Under the pieces are notes generated by a model. That model saw only the letters and a list, made by a program, of their open reading frames with translations. It searched no databases and was not told the DNA's origin. The position numbers and the translations under genes are program-made. Shown here piece after piece: positions 54,828 to 62,594 of a stretch of 64,000 bases of DNA; position 1 is the stretch's first letter, and each line of letters starts with the position of its first letter. The stretch comes from Paraburkholderia megapolitana (lineage in GTDB: Bacteria > Pseudomonadota > Gammaproteobacteria > Burkholderiales > Burkholderiaceae), in assembly GCF_007556815.1 (NCBI RefSeq), contig NZ_CP041745.1:2147001-2211000 (forward strand), read 5' to 3'.

Positions 54828-55316
54828 TCAGCTTAGCGCCATGCCCAGCGGCGTCTGAGGCGCCTGCATGTAGCGGATCCCGTAGTGCAGCGTGCGTCCC
54901 CACAGCAGGCCCAGAAGCACGATAGAGAACAGGATGCCCACCGTGCCTGGTGAGCCTCCAGAGAAAAACAGCAACTTGCCGCCAAGGCTGACCAGCACGA
55001 CGATCAACGGAACGATTCCGCCGGGTCGTTCAATCAGCTTGCGTTCGTGATCGGCACGGACTGCACCCGCAGTGGCAACGATCCAGCCCGCCCACAAACC
55101 GACCGCGATCGCGATCAGCAACAGCACGAAGGAAACCGCGTGCCCTTCGACGCGCTGCTCGATATTGCCCAGACTCCAGACCGAAAACAGCGCGGGGAAG
55201 ATCAATAGTCTGGTCACCGACATGATTCTCGGGCGCAACGAACGAACCGCGCGCCAGATGACCAGCGCGAGCACGATCCAGAGCCAGAAGGGTGTTGCTG
55301 CGTGTGCAGAGCTCAT
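54828..55316 (-). CDS. Four-to-five-span membrane protein (DUF6622-like)
   Basis: 162 residues, nearly all hydrophobic with segments near 10-25, 35-50, 58-80, 103-120 and 125-145. SLRPRIMSVTRLLIFP and ATAGAVRADHERKLIERPGG separate them. No catalytic motif is seen. Convergent with the phosphopantetheinyl transferase gene, 7 bases apart. Inner-membrane location is the only safe statement. Confidence 0.7.
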   Translation of the reverse strand: MSSAHAATPFWLWIVLALVIWRAVRSLRPRIMSVTRLLIFPALFSVWSLGNIEQRVEGHAVSFVLLLIAIAVGLWAGWIVATAGAVRADHERKLIERPGGIVPLIVVLVSLGGKLLFFSGGSPGTVGILFSIVLLGLLWGRTLHYGIRYMQAPQTPLGMALS

Positions 55317-55657
55317 TTCGACATCGATGGTTCACGAACGTTGGATGGGGACCAGCATCGATTGACGGGGCGATGGTGGCGGCGGTTGCGGTTTCAGATT
55401 GAACCCGGCCGCGTTATGGAAAAGACATAACACGTCCAGACGATCCAATCGACATCGGCGACCATTAAACCTAGCTTGCGCTGCAATGTCTGTCCCTGAA
55501 ACAACTGACATCGCCGGTCGGACCGACTCAACGGGCGATGACCCGCCTTGTCCATCGATCACACATCGTGATTGCTGCCATAAAATCATTTCAATTGTTT
55601 GATCGATGCGCGACTTCTACGCTTGCTCCGGCTATCTACAACAAATCGGAGACAATC
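55317..55657. other. 341-base divergent gap
   Basis: No gene seen. A TAAAAT at 55581-55586 could be a -10 for the tannase-family gene, but no -35 is convincing. No operators stand out. Confidence 0.35.
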
Positions 55658-57358
55658 ATGCCGCGAATCCCGGTGTTCGTGTGGCATCGCGTCGATCGCG
55701 ATGTCGTGACGCAGTTATGCCGTCGTGCAACGTGCGGTGTTCGCGAGCATTTATTCGGGTTGATATCTCTCGCGGTCGTGCTGTCGGTCGCCGCGCTTTC
55801 AGGCTGCTCCAGCGATGGAATCGAGGCCAGCGCCATCGCACCCGACTGCGCGAGCCTGTTGCATACGCAGATCGCCAACACCACGATCACGACCGCCACG
55901 TTGATACCCGCGGGCACGGATCTCAAGTCCATCACCGGCACTTCCGGCTCATTGGCTGCGCCAACCTGCCGAGTGGTCGCGACCGTCAGCACGCAACCCG
56001 GAGAGCAGGTGGGGATAGAAGTGTGGTTGCCGCAAAGCGGCTGGAACGGCCGTCTGTTTGGAGTGGGCTCGGGAGGCTTCGGCGGCGTAATCCCGTACAG
56101 CGGAATCGTGTCAGCCGCCGCGCGCGGGTTCGTCGCGGCGGGAACCGACACCGGACACATCGCTTCCACGACGTTCACGTGGATGAACAACCCGGTTCAG
56201 TTGAGCGACTGGGGCCATACGTCGATTCATCTAATGACGATTGCAGCCAAAGCGATCACGCAAACGTACTACGGGCACGGTGCGCAGCACGCGTACTACG
56301 AGGGCTGTTCGACCGGTGGCGCCGAGGGGATGGAGGAAGCCGAGTATTTTCCCGCCGACTATGACGGCATTCATGCGGGATCGCCGGGGATGGCCTATAG
56401 CCATCTGATGGAGAGTTTCATGTGGGGCGGGGTGCTTCCGGCGAAACAGCCGGCGTCTCTGCTCACGTCGACTGCGCTGTCGGTGATGAGTCATGCCGTA
56501 CTGACGAACTGCGGGGGGACTTCCGCGCTTGCGGATGGCTACCTCGCCAATCCGCTAGCGTGCCATTTCGATGTCACGCAGTTGCAATGCAAGAGCGGGC
56601 AGGACGCTTCGTCGTGTCTGAGCGCCGCGCAAGTGAGCGAGGCGCAGCAGGTGTACTCGCCCGTGCTGGACCCGCGCAACGGCAAACAGATCTATCCGGG
56701 TTTCGCATTCGGAAGCGAACCGGAGTGGACCCTGATTCAGGGTGTCAACGCGGTGACCTATGCAAAGCCGCTGCTCGGCACCGTGCTCTTCAACAACCCG
56801 AACTGGGACTGGACATCGTTCGATTTCGCCGGCGGCGCGGATCTTGTCGACCAGAAGCTCACGCCGTATATCAATGCGACGAGCCCTGATCTCACTGCGT
56901 TCCAGCAGCGCGGCGGCAAGCTCGTCATGACGCAGGGATGGGTGGATTCCTACAACGCGCAGACGCTGCCGATCGAATACTTCGAGAACGTCGTGCAACA
57001 ACAGGGAGATCTCGATACGACGCAGCGATTCTTCCGGCTGGTGATGGTGCCCGGTATGGATCACTGCGGAGGAGGTCCGGGGGCGAATACGATCGGCGGT
57101 TATGCTGCACCCGTTAGCTACGACGCAAGTCGCGACGTCGTGAGCGCTCTGCAGGCGTGGGTGGAGCAGGGGAGCGCACCGCAGTCGTTCGTCGCGACGC
57201 ACTACGTCGACAACTTCCTGCCTGCGTCGGGTGTCGCGTTTGAACGACCCGTGTGCGTGTATCCGGATTATCCGCAGTACAGCGGCACGGGCGATACGAA
57301 GCTGGCGAGCAGCTATCAGTGTGTGGCGGGGGCGCGGCTGTCGGTGAGTAGCCCTTGA
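55658..57358 (+). CDS. Tannase/feruloyl esterase family lipoprotein
   Basis: 566 residues from ATG 55658 (GGAGA upstream). An unusually long N-terminal part leads to a hydrophobic run and lipobox-like LSGCSS near 48-53. The alpha/beta-hydrolase core has YYEGCSTGGAEGMEEAEYFPADYDGIHAGSP with nucleophile S218. The acid and His lie in the C-terminal part (PGMDHCGGGPG). Paired cysteines next to Ser and His are typical. It hydrolyses aromatic esters such as gallates or ferulates. Near an aromatic-acid (hpa) operon, so use of plant phenolics is plausible. Confidence 0.85.
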   Translation: MPRIPVFVWHRVDRDVVTQLCRRATCGVREHLFGLISLAVVLSVAALSGCSSDGIEASAIAPDCASLLHTQIANTTITTATLIPAGTDLKSITGTSGSLAAPTCRVVATVSTQPGEQVGIEVWLPQSGWNGRLFGVGSGGFGGVIPYSGIVSAAARGFVAAGTDTGHIASTTFTWMNNPVQLSDWGHTSIHLMTIAAKAITQTYYGHGAQHAYYEGCSTGGAEGMEEAEYFPADYDGIHAGSPGMAYSHLMESFMWGGVLPAKQPASLLTSTALSVMSHAVLTNCGGTSALADGYLANPLACHFDVTQLQCKSGQDASSCLSAAQVSEAQQVYSPVLDPRNGKQIYPGFAFGSEPEWTLIQGVNAVTYAKPLLGTVLFNNPNWDWTSFDFAGGADLVDQKLTPYINATSPDLTAFQQRGGKLVMTQGWVDSYNAQTLPIEYFENVVQQQGDLDTTQRFFRLVMVPGMDHCGGGPGANTIGGYAAPVSYDASRDVVSALQAWVEQGSAPQSFVATHYVDNFLPASGVAFERPVCVYPDYPQYSGTGDTKLASSYQCVAGARLSVSSP

Positions 57359-57445
57359 GTGTTGGGGGCTCAGCGTTACGCGGTGCGCGCCGACCGCCCT
57401 AAGTTCATCGGATGTTGGGGCGGTGGCGCTTACAAGAACCAGCGA

Positions 57446-58588
57446 TCACGAAGACTGCGCATCTCCGGTATCACGCGAAGCGCATAGCCGCCATTTAGCC
57501 CTTGGCTGCGCCGCGGTCTCGACGACACGACGCCACCAGCGTTCGCCCTGATGCGGCGTGCGCAGATCCAGCCGCTCACCGATGCGCGGCGTCGACAGCG
57601 CGACACCGCGCACGAGAGCCAGTGCTGTCACGCGTTCGAACGGCTCCTGCCAGCGATGCATCGCGAGATCGAACGTGCCGTTGTGAATCGGCACGAGCCA
57701 ACGGCCGCGCAGATCGATGTGCGCCTGCACGGTTTCTTCGGGCTGCATGTGAACGTATGGCCACTGCGCGTCGTATGCGCCGGTCTCGACCAGCGTGATG
57801 TCGAATGGTCCCAGACGCTCGCCGATCGCCTTGAAGCCATCGAAGTAGCCGGTGTCGCCGCTAAAGAACACGCGCAGATCATCGTCGACGATCACCCACG
57901 ACGCCCACAACGTACTGTTGCCGTCGAACAAGCTGCGGCCGGAAAAGTGCTGCGCGGGCGTAGCGGTAAATTGCAGACCGTCGACCTCGGTGCCTTGCCA
58001 CCAGTCAAACTGCTGGACCTTCGACGCATCGATACCCCATTCGATCAACCGGTCGCCCACACCGAGCGTGGTGAGAAACACGCCCGTGCTTTGCGCAAGC
58101 TCGAGCACGGTTTCGCGGTCCAGGTGGTCGTAGTGATCGTGCGAAAGGATCACACCGCGCAACGGCGGCAGATCGGCGAGTGCGATGGGCGGCGCATGAA
58201 ATCGTTTCGGGCCCATGTTCTGGAACGGCGACGCGCGTTCGGCGAACACCGGATCGGTCAGCCAGAACTGGCCGCGCAGCTTGAGCAGAATCGTCGAATG
58301 ACCGAGCCGGAAGAGGCTGCGATCGGGCGCCGCATCGAGCTGTGCGCGAGTCAACGTCTCGACCGGCAACGTGCCTGTCGGCACCGTGCCGCGCGGTTTG
58401 TTGAGCAACAGGTTCCACGCGATACCGAGCGTCTTGCGGAATCCCTCAACCGGGCGTGGCTTGACGTTGCGAAAGCGTTCGCCATCATGTTGCGGCGAGG
58501 AAGTGAACAGCGTGCGGCCGCGTTGCGCGGTGGTCATGCCGAGCGCGCGACGGACAAAACCCTGAAACGACGTCATGAGATAGCTCAT
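57446..58588 (-). CDS. Metallo-beta-lactamase-fold hydrolase (UlaG/NAPE-PLD-like)
   Basis: 380 residues. LFRLGHSTILLKLRGQFWLTDPVF, then the zinc motif SHDHYDHLD (H150, H152, D154, H155), later FSGDTGYFDGF and PIHNGTFDLAMH complete the ligand set. The N-terminal FTSSPQHDGERFRNVKPRP extension is common in the phospholipase-D-like branch. Substrate may be a phosphodiester or lipid. Divergent from a TetR gene with two palindromes between, so it is probably under that repressor. Confidence 0.82.
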   Translation of the reverse strand: MSYLMTSFQGFVRRALGMTTAQRGRTLFTSSPQHDGERFRNVKPRPVEGFRKTLGIAWNLLLNKPRGTVPTGTLPVETLTRAQLDAAPDRSLFRLGHSTILLKLRGQFWLTDPVFAERASPFQNMGPKRFHAPPIALADLPPLRGVILSHDHYDHLDRETVLELAQSTGVFLTTLGVGDRLIEWGIDASKVQQFDWWQGTEVDGLQFTATPAQHFSGRSLFDGNSTLWASWVIVDDDLRVFFSGDTGYFDGFKAIGERLGPFDITLVETGAYDAQWPYVHMQPEETVQAHIDLRGRWLVPIHNGTFDLAMHRWQEPFERVTALALVRGVALSTPRIGERLDLRTPHQGERWWRRVVETAAQPRAKWRLCASRDTGDAQSS

Positions 58589-58600
58589 CCGGAGAGAAAT

Positions 58601-58616
58601 TACACTCCGCAGTGTA
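58601..58616. promoter_or_regulatory. Palindromic operator 1, MBL-tetR divergent region
   Basis: TACACTccgcAGTGTA: 6-bp arms, 4-bp centre, just before the hydrolase start. Same arms as operator 2. Confidence 0.8.
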
Positions 58617-58634
58617 GTTTATTTTCGAGAAAAG

Positions 58635-58650
58635 TACACTCATCAGTGTA
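58635..58650. promoter_or_regulatory. Palindromic operator 2, MBL-tetR divergent region
   Basis: TACACTcatcAGTGTA: identical arms to operator 1, centre-to-centre distance 34 bases, 11 bases before the tetR ATG. Expected binding sites for the adjacent TetR protein, controlling both genes. Confidence 0.8.
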
Positions 58651-58660
58651 AAATTAGACC

Positions 58661-59275
58661 ATGAATTCGAGTACGAACCCCCAACGCCTGACCGACCGCA
58701 AGCGCGACGCCATCATCAGCGCCGCTATCGAGGAATTCCTCGCAACCGGGTACGACGCGACCAGCATGGACCGTATTGCTGCCCGGGCGGACGTTTCGAA
58801 GCGCACGGTCTATAACCATTTCCCGAGCAAAGAACTGCTTTTTGCAGCAATCCTCCATCAGCTTTGGGATGCCAGCCAGAAAGGCGATGCGCCCGCATAC
58901 CGCGCCGACGAACCGTTGCGCGCGCAATTACTCGATCTGCTGAACCGCAAATTGCGGCTTCTAACCGACGAGTCTTTTCTGTCGCTGGCACGTGTGGCGA
59001 TCGCGGCTGGCATCCATTCGCCGGAACGGGCGCGAGACATGGTTGCGCGTCTTGGCGAGCGCGAAGAAGACCTGACCGTGTGGATCCGGACAGCCGCCGC
59101 CGATGGTCGCCTCAAGACCGACGATCCGCTCTTCGCGGCGCTGCAGTTACAGGCGCTGGTGAAGGCGTTCGCGTTCTGGCCGCAAGTGACGATGGGGCAA
59201 GGGCCGCTCGGTGAACGCGAACAGAGGCAGGTTGCTGAAGCGGCCGCGGATATGTTTCTGGCGCGCTACGCGTAG
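58661..59275 (+). CDS. TetR family regulator
   Basis: 204 residues. The N-terminal DNA-binding part RDAIISAAIEEFLATGYDATSMDRIAARADVSKRTVYNHFPSKELLFAAIL is standard; the C-terminal ligand domain resembles the AefR/TetR_C group. It likely represses itself and the divergent hydrolase through the two TACACT-N4-AGTGTA sites. Ligand unknown. No strong ribosome site is seen, perhaps because the operator and leader are compressed. It is the last host gene before the prophage. Confidence 0.87.
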   Translation: MNSSTNPQRLTDRKRDAIISAAIEEFLATGYDATSMDRIAARADVSKRTVYNHFPSKELLFAAILHQLWDASQKGDAPAYRADEPLRAQLLDLLNRKLRLLTDESFLSLARVAIAAGIHSPERARDMVARLGEREEDLTVWIRTAAADGRLKTDDPLFAALQLQALVKAFAFWPQVTMGQGPLGEREQRQVAEAAADMFLARYA

Positions 59276-59324
59276 TTCATCTTCACCGGCTTGTTGGCCA
59301 GTGGTTAAAGGTGATGGTGGATGG

Positions 59325-59353
59325 GTTTATATGTGATATTACATAATATAAAC
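59325..59353. other. Candidate dif-like attachment junction (attL)
   Basis: AT-rich element at the host/prophage boundary. Arms GTTTATAT and ATATAAAC flank a 13-base centre. The 11 bases ATATTACATAA (59336-59346) match the reverse complement of the E. coli XerD half-site ATTTAACATAA at nine positions. Filamentous phages often integrate at dif through XerCD. The XerC half is poor, so this remains a candidate. Confidence 0.4.
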
Positions 59354-59716
59354 AGCCCCGACCCCATTTTCTAGGTTACATGCGGCTTGCGCGGGTGAGG
59401 GCGTCACAAAATTTGTGACAACCCCGAGGACAAGCGCCGCGCTAAGTCCCGCCATCCTCGGCAAAAAAACTTCCCAAAGCGATTTCTGCCCCGTCTTCTC
59501 GGCGCGGTCCATGTCGGCCGCCATGATGACGGGCAGCGGGTTGTCCATGTCCAGCCCCGCAGCTACTTTCAAGCACACGTCATTGCTCATGAAGCCTTTG
59601 GCGTGCCGATACTGGCTGATCGTGTTTTGTTTCACGCCCAGAAAGTCGGCCAACTCCGTGTCGTTCGTAAATCCCTTCGCTTGTCGAAGCTGGTCCAGAT
59701 AGCGCGATGACCGCAT
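59339..59716 (-). CDS. Phage repressor-like HTH protein with C-terminal membrane segment (DUF3693-like)
   Basis: 125 residues from ATG 59716 (TTGGAG upstream). Helix-turn-helix near 14-45 (GFTNDTELADFLGVKQNTISQYRHAKG). A hydrophobic segment at about 88-104 (MAGLSAALVLGVVTNFV) is unusual for a repressor. The last codons read into the AT-rich candidate junction. It is divergent from the replication genes, and palindromic sites overlap their promoter, so it is the probable repressor of the prophage. Confidence 0.75.
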   Translation of the reverse strand: MRSSRYLDQLRQAKGFTNDTELADFLGVKQNTISQYRHAKGFMSNDVCLKVAAGLDMDNPLPVIMAADMDRAEKTGQKSLWEVFLPRMAGLSAALVLGVVTNFVTPSPAQAACNLENGVGAVYIM

Positions 59717-59732
59717 GTTGTTCTCCAAGGGC

Positions 59733-59760
59733 TTGACTTATCTATGGCATAGATTATTAT
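59733..59760 (+). promoter_or_regulatory. Rightward phage promoter with operator in its spacer
   Basis: TTGACT (59733-59738), 16-base spacer and TATTAT (59755-59760). The spacer is essentially the 15-bp palindrome ATCTATGGCATAGAT (59740-59754). Related half-sites GCCATAGATATC (59765-59776) and CTGTAGATAT (59781-59790) follow. It would be shut by the divergent repressor-like protein. Confidence 0.75.
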
Positions 59761-59821
59761 CCACGCCATAGATATCATTGCTGTAGATATCGGCAGTCTA
59801 GCAGTTTCGGCAAAAAGGTAA

Positions 59822-59840
59822 ACCGGCAGGGTAGGCCGGT
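59822..59840. other. Small hairpin in phage control region
   Basis: ACCGGC and GCCGGT arms with a 7-nt loop, between the promoter and the first small gene. It could be part of a replication origin or leader attenuation; no nick site is recognised. Confidence 0.3.
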
Positions 59841-59861
59841 CCAAAAAACGAACCGAACGGG

Positions 59862-60038
59862 GTGGCTGTGTCTGCATATCGAGTGCATGCGTACACGAGT
59901 ACCGGAACACGGATCGCGACCGTCGAGGTCCGCGCCGTGTCCGTCGACAAGGCGCGGGACAAAGCCCGTGCAGCGCTGTACCACCAGGGCCGCCAGCCGA
60001 ACCGGTTGACGCTGGTTCCAGTTCAGGTGAGTGCATAG
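59862..60038 (+). CDS. 58-residue phage protein, GTG start
   Basis: 58 residues. The translation (VAVSAYRVHAYTSTGTR... to LVPVQVSA) is basic and looks like a small beta/alpha fold. Two GTG starts (59862 or 59868) are possible, with GGGG just ahead. It ends 4 bases before the Rep ATG, as small upstream genes do in inoviruses. Function unknown. Confidence 0.55.
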   Translation: MAVSAYRVHAYTSTGTRIATVEVRAVSVDKARDKARAALYHQGRQPNRLTLVPVQVSA

Positions 60039-60042
60039 GGCT

Positions 60043-61392
60043 ATGGGCAAACTCAAGAATTCGACTTTGACGCACTCAGTTAGTAATGCTAACTGCATGT
60101 CTGACCGGAACGACGCCGCGTGCGCCCGCAGTGCCGAGGACGCACGCGGCGGCGCTCCGGTCTTTCTCCCCCCCACGACTAACAGGGGGGGAATGGCGAA
60201 AGCGCCGCTCGCGAGCCTCGAACGGTTGCAGATCGTCGTTACAGAGTCCGGCGAACTCAAAACGATTGCGGTTCGTGTGCCTACGGCGGGCCATGTCGCG
60301 ATGATCGATACGCTTCGATTCACCATTGGCGAAGAAACGTGGAGCCGAACGGCGGGTATCCAGTTGGTCGAGGATGACGCTTTCGTGTTCGAGGCAAGCA
60401 GGCATTTCACGGAGATTTTCGGCTTCGGTGTCACTGCGGATATGAGGCGTGGGCGAGACTTCTACCTGAACGCGTGGGAGCTTGGCGACGGTTATGGCTA
60501 TGTCGCAATGGGCGGGGCAAGCCAGCGCGGGACGATGCTCGTGAACCTGACTGGGCAAGGGTGCGTTGCTGCAAAACCGGGTTGGGAAGGTCGGTTGCAT
60601 GAGTTTCTTACGCAGGTTGCCAGGCGTCCGGGAATTACACGCGTCGATCTGGCACACGACTGCATGAACGGTGAGTACACGGTCGATCAGGCTGACGAGT
60701 GGTACGACGATGGACTGTTTTCATCGTCGGGTCGAGCGCCAAGCCATGAGCATCGCGGCGACTGGCGTAACCCTGTGGGCAAGGGCCGTAGCCTCTACGT
60801 CGGGCTACGTCGTAACGGCAAGCTCTGCCGCGTCTACGAAAAGGGCATGGAGCAAGGCGACCAATCCTCGCCTTGGGTTCGCTTCGAGGTCGAGCTACAC
60901 AACAAAAAAAGGGTGATTCCTCTCGATGTGCTGGTCGATCCGTCCGGCTACTTCGTGGGTAGCTATCCATGTCTTCGGTTCTTCGAGAAAGACCGCACTC
61001 CGCAGGTGATCGAGGTCAAGCGCAAGTCTGCCGAAATCAACGTCGATGCGAGCCTGCGAAACATTCTGGCGTCGTACGGCAAGTACGTTGGTGTGCTGCG
61101 TCCGCTGCTCGGCGATGAGGCGTTTCTCGATGCGATCACAAACACATCGGGCGAATGGCCCGAGCGTCTGAAAGTCCCCGATTACGAACTGTGCGACAGG
61201 CCGATGCATGAGCGTCCGCACGTCAATGCGTTCAACGATCTAGACCCCTCTGATGATGGCTGGCCAGAGGAAACGGTCTTTAGTCCAGCCGATTTTACCG
61301 AGAGGTGGAGCAATGAAATTCGAGAGTCAGGTGAAGGTACTGGGGATGAAGGCGAGCAAGGGCTCGATGGACAACGGGACGACCTTCGATAG
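60043..61392 (+). CDS. Rolling-circle replication initiator (Rep_trans family, phage pII-like)
   Basis: 449 residues. IDTLRFTIGEETWSR at the start, TRVDLAHDCMNGEYTVDQADEWYDDG, then RSLYVGLRRNGKLCRVYEKG and SSPWVRFEVELHNKKRVIPLDVLVDP are the signature blocks of the replication-initiation family found in filamentous phages. It nicks the double-stranded form at the origin to start rolling-circle replication. ATG 60043 is closest to the small upstream gene; GTG 60031 is an alternative. Its 3' end overlaps the next gene by 80 bases in another frame. Confidence 0.88.
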   Translation: MGKLKNSTLTHSVSNANCMSDRNDAACARSAEDARGGAPVFLPPTTNRGGMAKAPLASLERLQIVVTESGELKTIAVRVPTAGHVAMIDTLRFTIGEETWSRTAGIQLVEDDAFVFEASRHFTEIFGFGVTADMRRGRDFYLNAWELGDGYGYVAMGGASQRGTMLVNLTGQGCVAAKPGWEGRLHEFLTQVARRPGITRVDLAHDCMNGEYTVDQADEWYDDGLFSSSGRAPSHEHRGDWRNPVGKGRSLYVGLRRNGKLCRVYEKGMEQGDQSSPWVRFEVELHNKKRVIPLDVLVDPSGYFVGSYPCLRFFEKDRTPQVIEVKRKSAEINVDASLRNILASYGKYVGVLRPLLGDEAFLDAITNTSGEWPERLKVPDYELCDRPMHERPHVNAFNDLDPSDDGWPEETVFSPADFTERWSNEIRESGEGTGDEGEQGLDGQRDDLR

Positions 61393-61621
61393 CACCAAGG
61401 TCTACACCGAAACGGCGCTTGACGAGTCGAAGGGTAACGCCAAGGGTTTCGCGGTTGGCGAGTTCACGCTCGGCACGTCAGTTGAGTTCGAGAAGTACAA
61501 GCATCTGCCCTTTCCGTTCGACGCGATGGCTGAGTTGGAAATCGTGACTAACGGTAAGACGCAAAAGACGTTGATGCACGCGTTGAAGCCGGTTCAGCGT
61601 TCGGCCGCCACGAAGGCGTAA
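61313..61621 (+). CDS. Putative phage single-stranded DNA-binding protein (pV-like)
   Basis: 102 residues. GAGGTGGAG precedes ATG 61313, inside the rep 3' end. MKFESQVKVLGMKASKGSMDNGTTFDSTKVYTET is a beta-strand-rich opening; FEKYKHLPFPFDAMAELEIVTNG follows. Position directly after rep and size near 100 match the filamentous-phage ssDNA-binding protein that coats the new strand. Sequence match is weak by eye. Confidence 0.6.
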   Translation: MKFESQVKVLGMKASKGSMDNGTTFDSTKVYTETALDESKGNAKGFAVGEFTLGTSVEFEKYKHLPFPFDAMAELEIVTNGKTQKTLMHALKPVQRSAATKA

Positions 61622-61623
61622 TC

Positions 61624-61830
61624 GTGGACGGGGCCGTGGTGTACGTGGTGCAGGAACTGACGAGCGGCGAGTTTCTGTGTGCGCGCGATGGTGACGTGAG
61701 CTTTACGCCCCGGCTACGTGATGCGGGTGGTTTCGGTGATGCGGACGAAGCGGTTCACGCGGGCTGCGATCACTGCGACGGGGCGTTTGATGTGGTGCCG
61801 CTCGTGTTCTTCGCACGACGGATGCATTGA
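61624..61830 (+). CDS. 68-residue phage protein, GTG start
   Basis: 68 residues, GTG 61624 two bases after the previous stop. A Cys-x-x-Cys pair in HAGCDHCDGAF suggests a metal-binding knuckle. No other feature is recognised; it is in line with the other small genes between ssDNA-binding and coat genes. Confidence 0.55.
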   Translation: MDGAVVYVVQELTSGEFLCARDGDVSFTPRLRDAGGFGDADEAVHAGCDHCDGAFDVVPLVFFARRMH

Positions 61831-61841
61831 GGGATTGGGCG

Positions 61842-62138
61842 ATGACAGCGGGCACGGTGCAAGCGTTGGTTGTCTGTTCTACGGCGTCGGGAGCGGTGAC
61901 GTCGGCTGGCGGGCCGGTGTCATGCGGCACTGACGCGAAGGGGAACCCGCTGTATCTCAGCACCGTGCAGGCGTATGTGGTCGATCCGGCGAGCGCGGGC
62001 TACTTCGATGCCATCGCAACGCCGTTCGACTACACACAGGCGTTCGGTTTCTGGAGCGTCGCCTTTACGTCAGTCGTCGGTCTGTATTTCGCGTGTCTAG
62101 GGATTGGAACGGTCGTCAATTTTCTGCGGCGAGCGTGA
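61842..62138 (+). CDS. 98-residue phage membrane protein
   Basis: 98 residues from ATG 61842. A Gly/Ser/Thr-rich first half with two cysteines (VVCSTASGAV, GGPVSCGTD) and a membrane segment near 73-92 (FWSVAFTSVVGLYFACLGIG). It may be a minor virion or assembly protein. No specific family is recognised. Confidence 0.55.
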   Translation: MTAGTVQALVVCSTASGAVTSAGGPVSCGTDAKGNPLYLSTVQAYVVDPASAGYFDAIATPFDYTQAFGFWSVAFTSVVGLYFACLGIGTVVNFLRRA

Positions 62139-62184
62139 CATGCGCACCGGGCGCTTCCCGGTTTTTCTGCAAACAGGAGGTTCT

Positions 62185-62430
62185 ATGTTCCGTCGTCTCA
62201 AGGGTGTTGCGGGTCGTGCTGCTGGTGTGGCTGTGGCAATCGGTGCGGGCGTGGCGGTTGCGCCTGCTGCGAACGCTGCGACTGCGGGTCCGGACTACAC
62301 GGCACTGCTGGCCGGTGTCGACTTCACCACGACCATCGCGGCGGTGCTGTCGATTGCTGCGCTGGTGGTCGGTGTGGTGCTGGCGACGCGTGGCGCGAAG
62401 ATCGTCATTGGCATGGTGCGCGGGGGCTGA
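62185..62430 (+). CDS. Major coat protein (pVIII-like)
   Basis: 81 residues with an excellent AGGAGG site. The signal peptide ends APAANA near residue 31; the mature part of about 50 residues has a short acidic start (TAGPDYTALLAGVD), a membrane helix (TTTIAAVLSIAALVVGVVL) and a basic tail (RGAKIVIG). This is the exact plan of inovirus pVIII coats, which insert in the inner membrane before assembly. The terminator that follows is typical for this highly expressed gene. Confidence 0.85.
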   Translation: MFRRLKGVAGRAAGVAVAIGAGVAVAPAANAATAGPDYTALLAGVDFTTTIAAVLSIAALVVGVVLATRGAKIVIGMVRGG

Positions 62431-62457
62431 TTCCGAGTGCCTGCGTGAGGTGGGGCG

Positions 62458-62484
62458 GGGCGGGCCTTGTGCTCGCCCTTTTTT
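62458..62484 (+). terminator. Terminator after major coat gene
   Basis: Eight-pair stem GGGCGGGC/GCTCGCCC (one G-T pair) with 5-nt loop, followed by TTTTTT (62479-62484). In filamentous phages a terminator behind the coat gene limits expression of the adsorption-protein genes. Confidence 0.8.
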
Positions 62485-62506
62485 CTTCCAGCTACGGGGT
62501 GTAGCG

Positions 62507-62593
62507 ATGGACTCAAACACGGCCTGGTACATCGTGATGTTCGTGTGGGGCCTGCTCAGTGGATGGGCAGTCATTCAGGGCATGAGGGGGTGA
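62507..62593 (+). CDS. 28-residue phage membrane peptide
   Basis: 28 residues: a hydrophobic helix (AWYIVMFVWGLLSGWAVIQG) with two charged ends. It ends one base before the pIII-like gene. Size and place match the small minor coat proteins (pVII/pIX type) of inoviruses. No clear ribosome site besides GGGGTG is seen. Confidence 0.6.
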   Translation: MDSNTAWYIVMFVWGLLSGWAVIQGMRG

Positions 62594-62594
62594 T

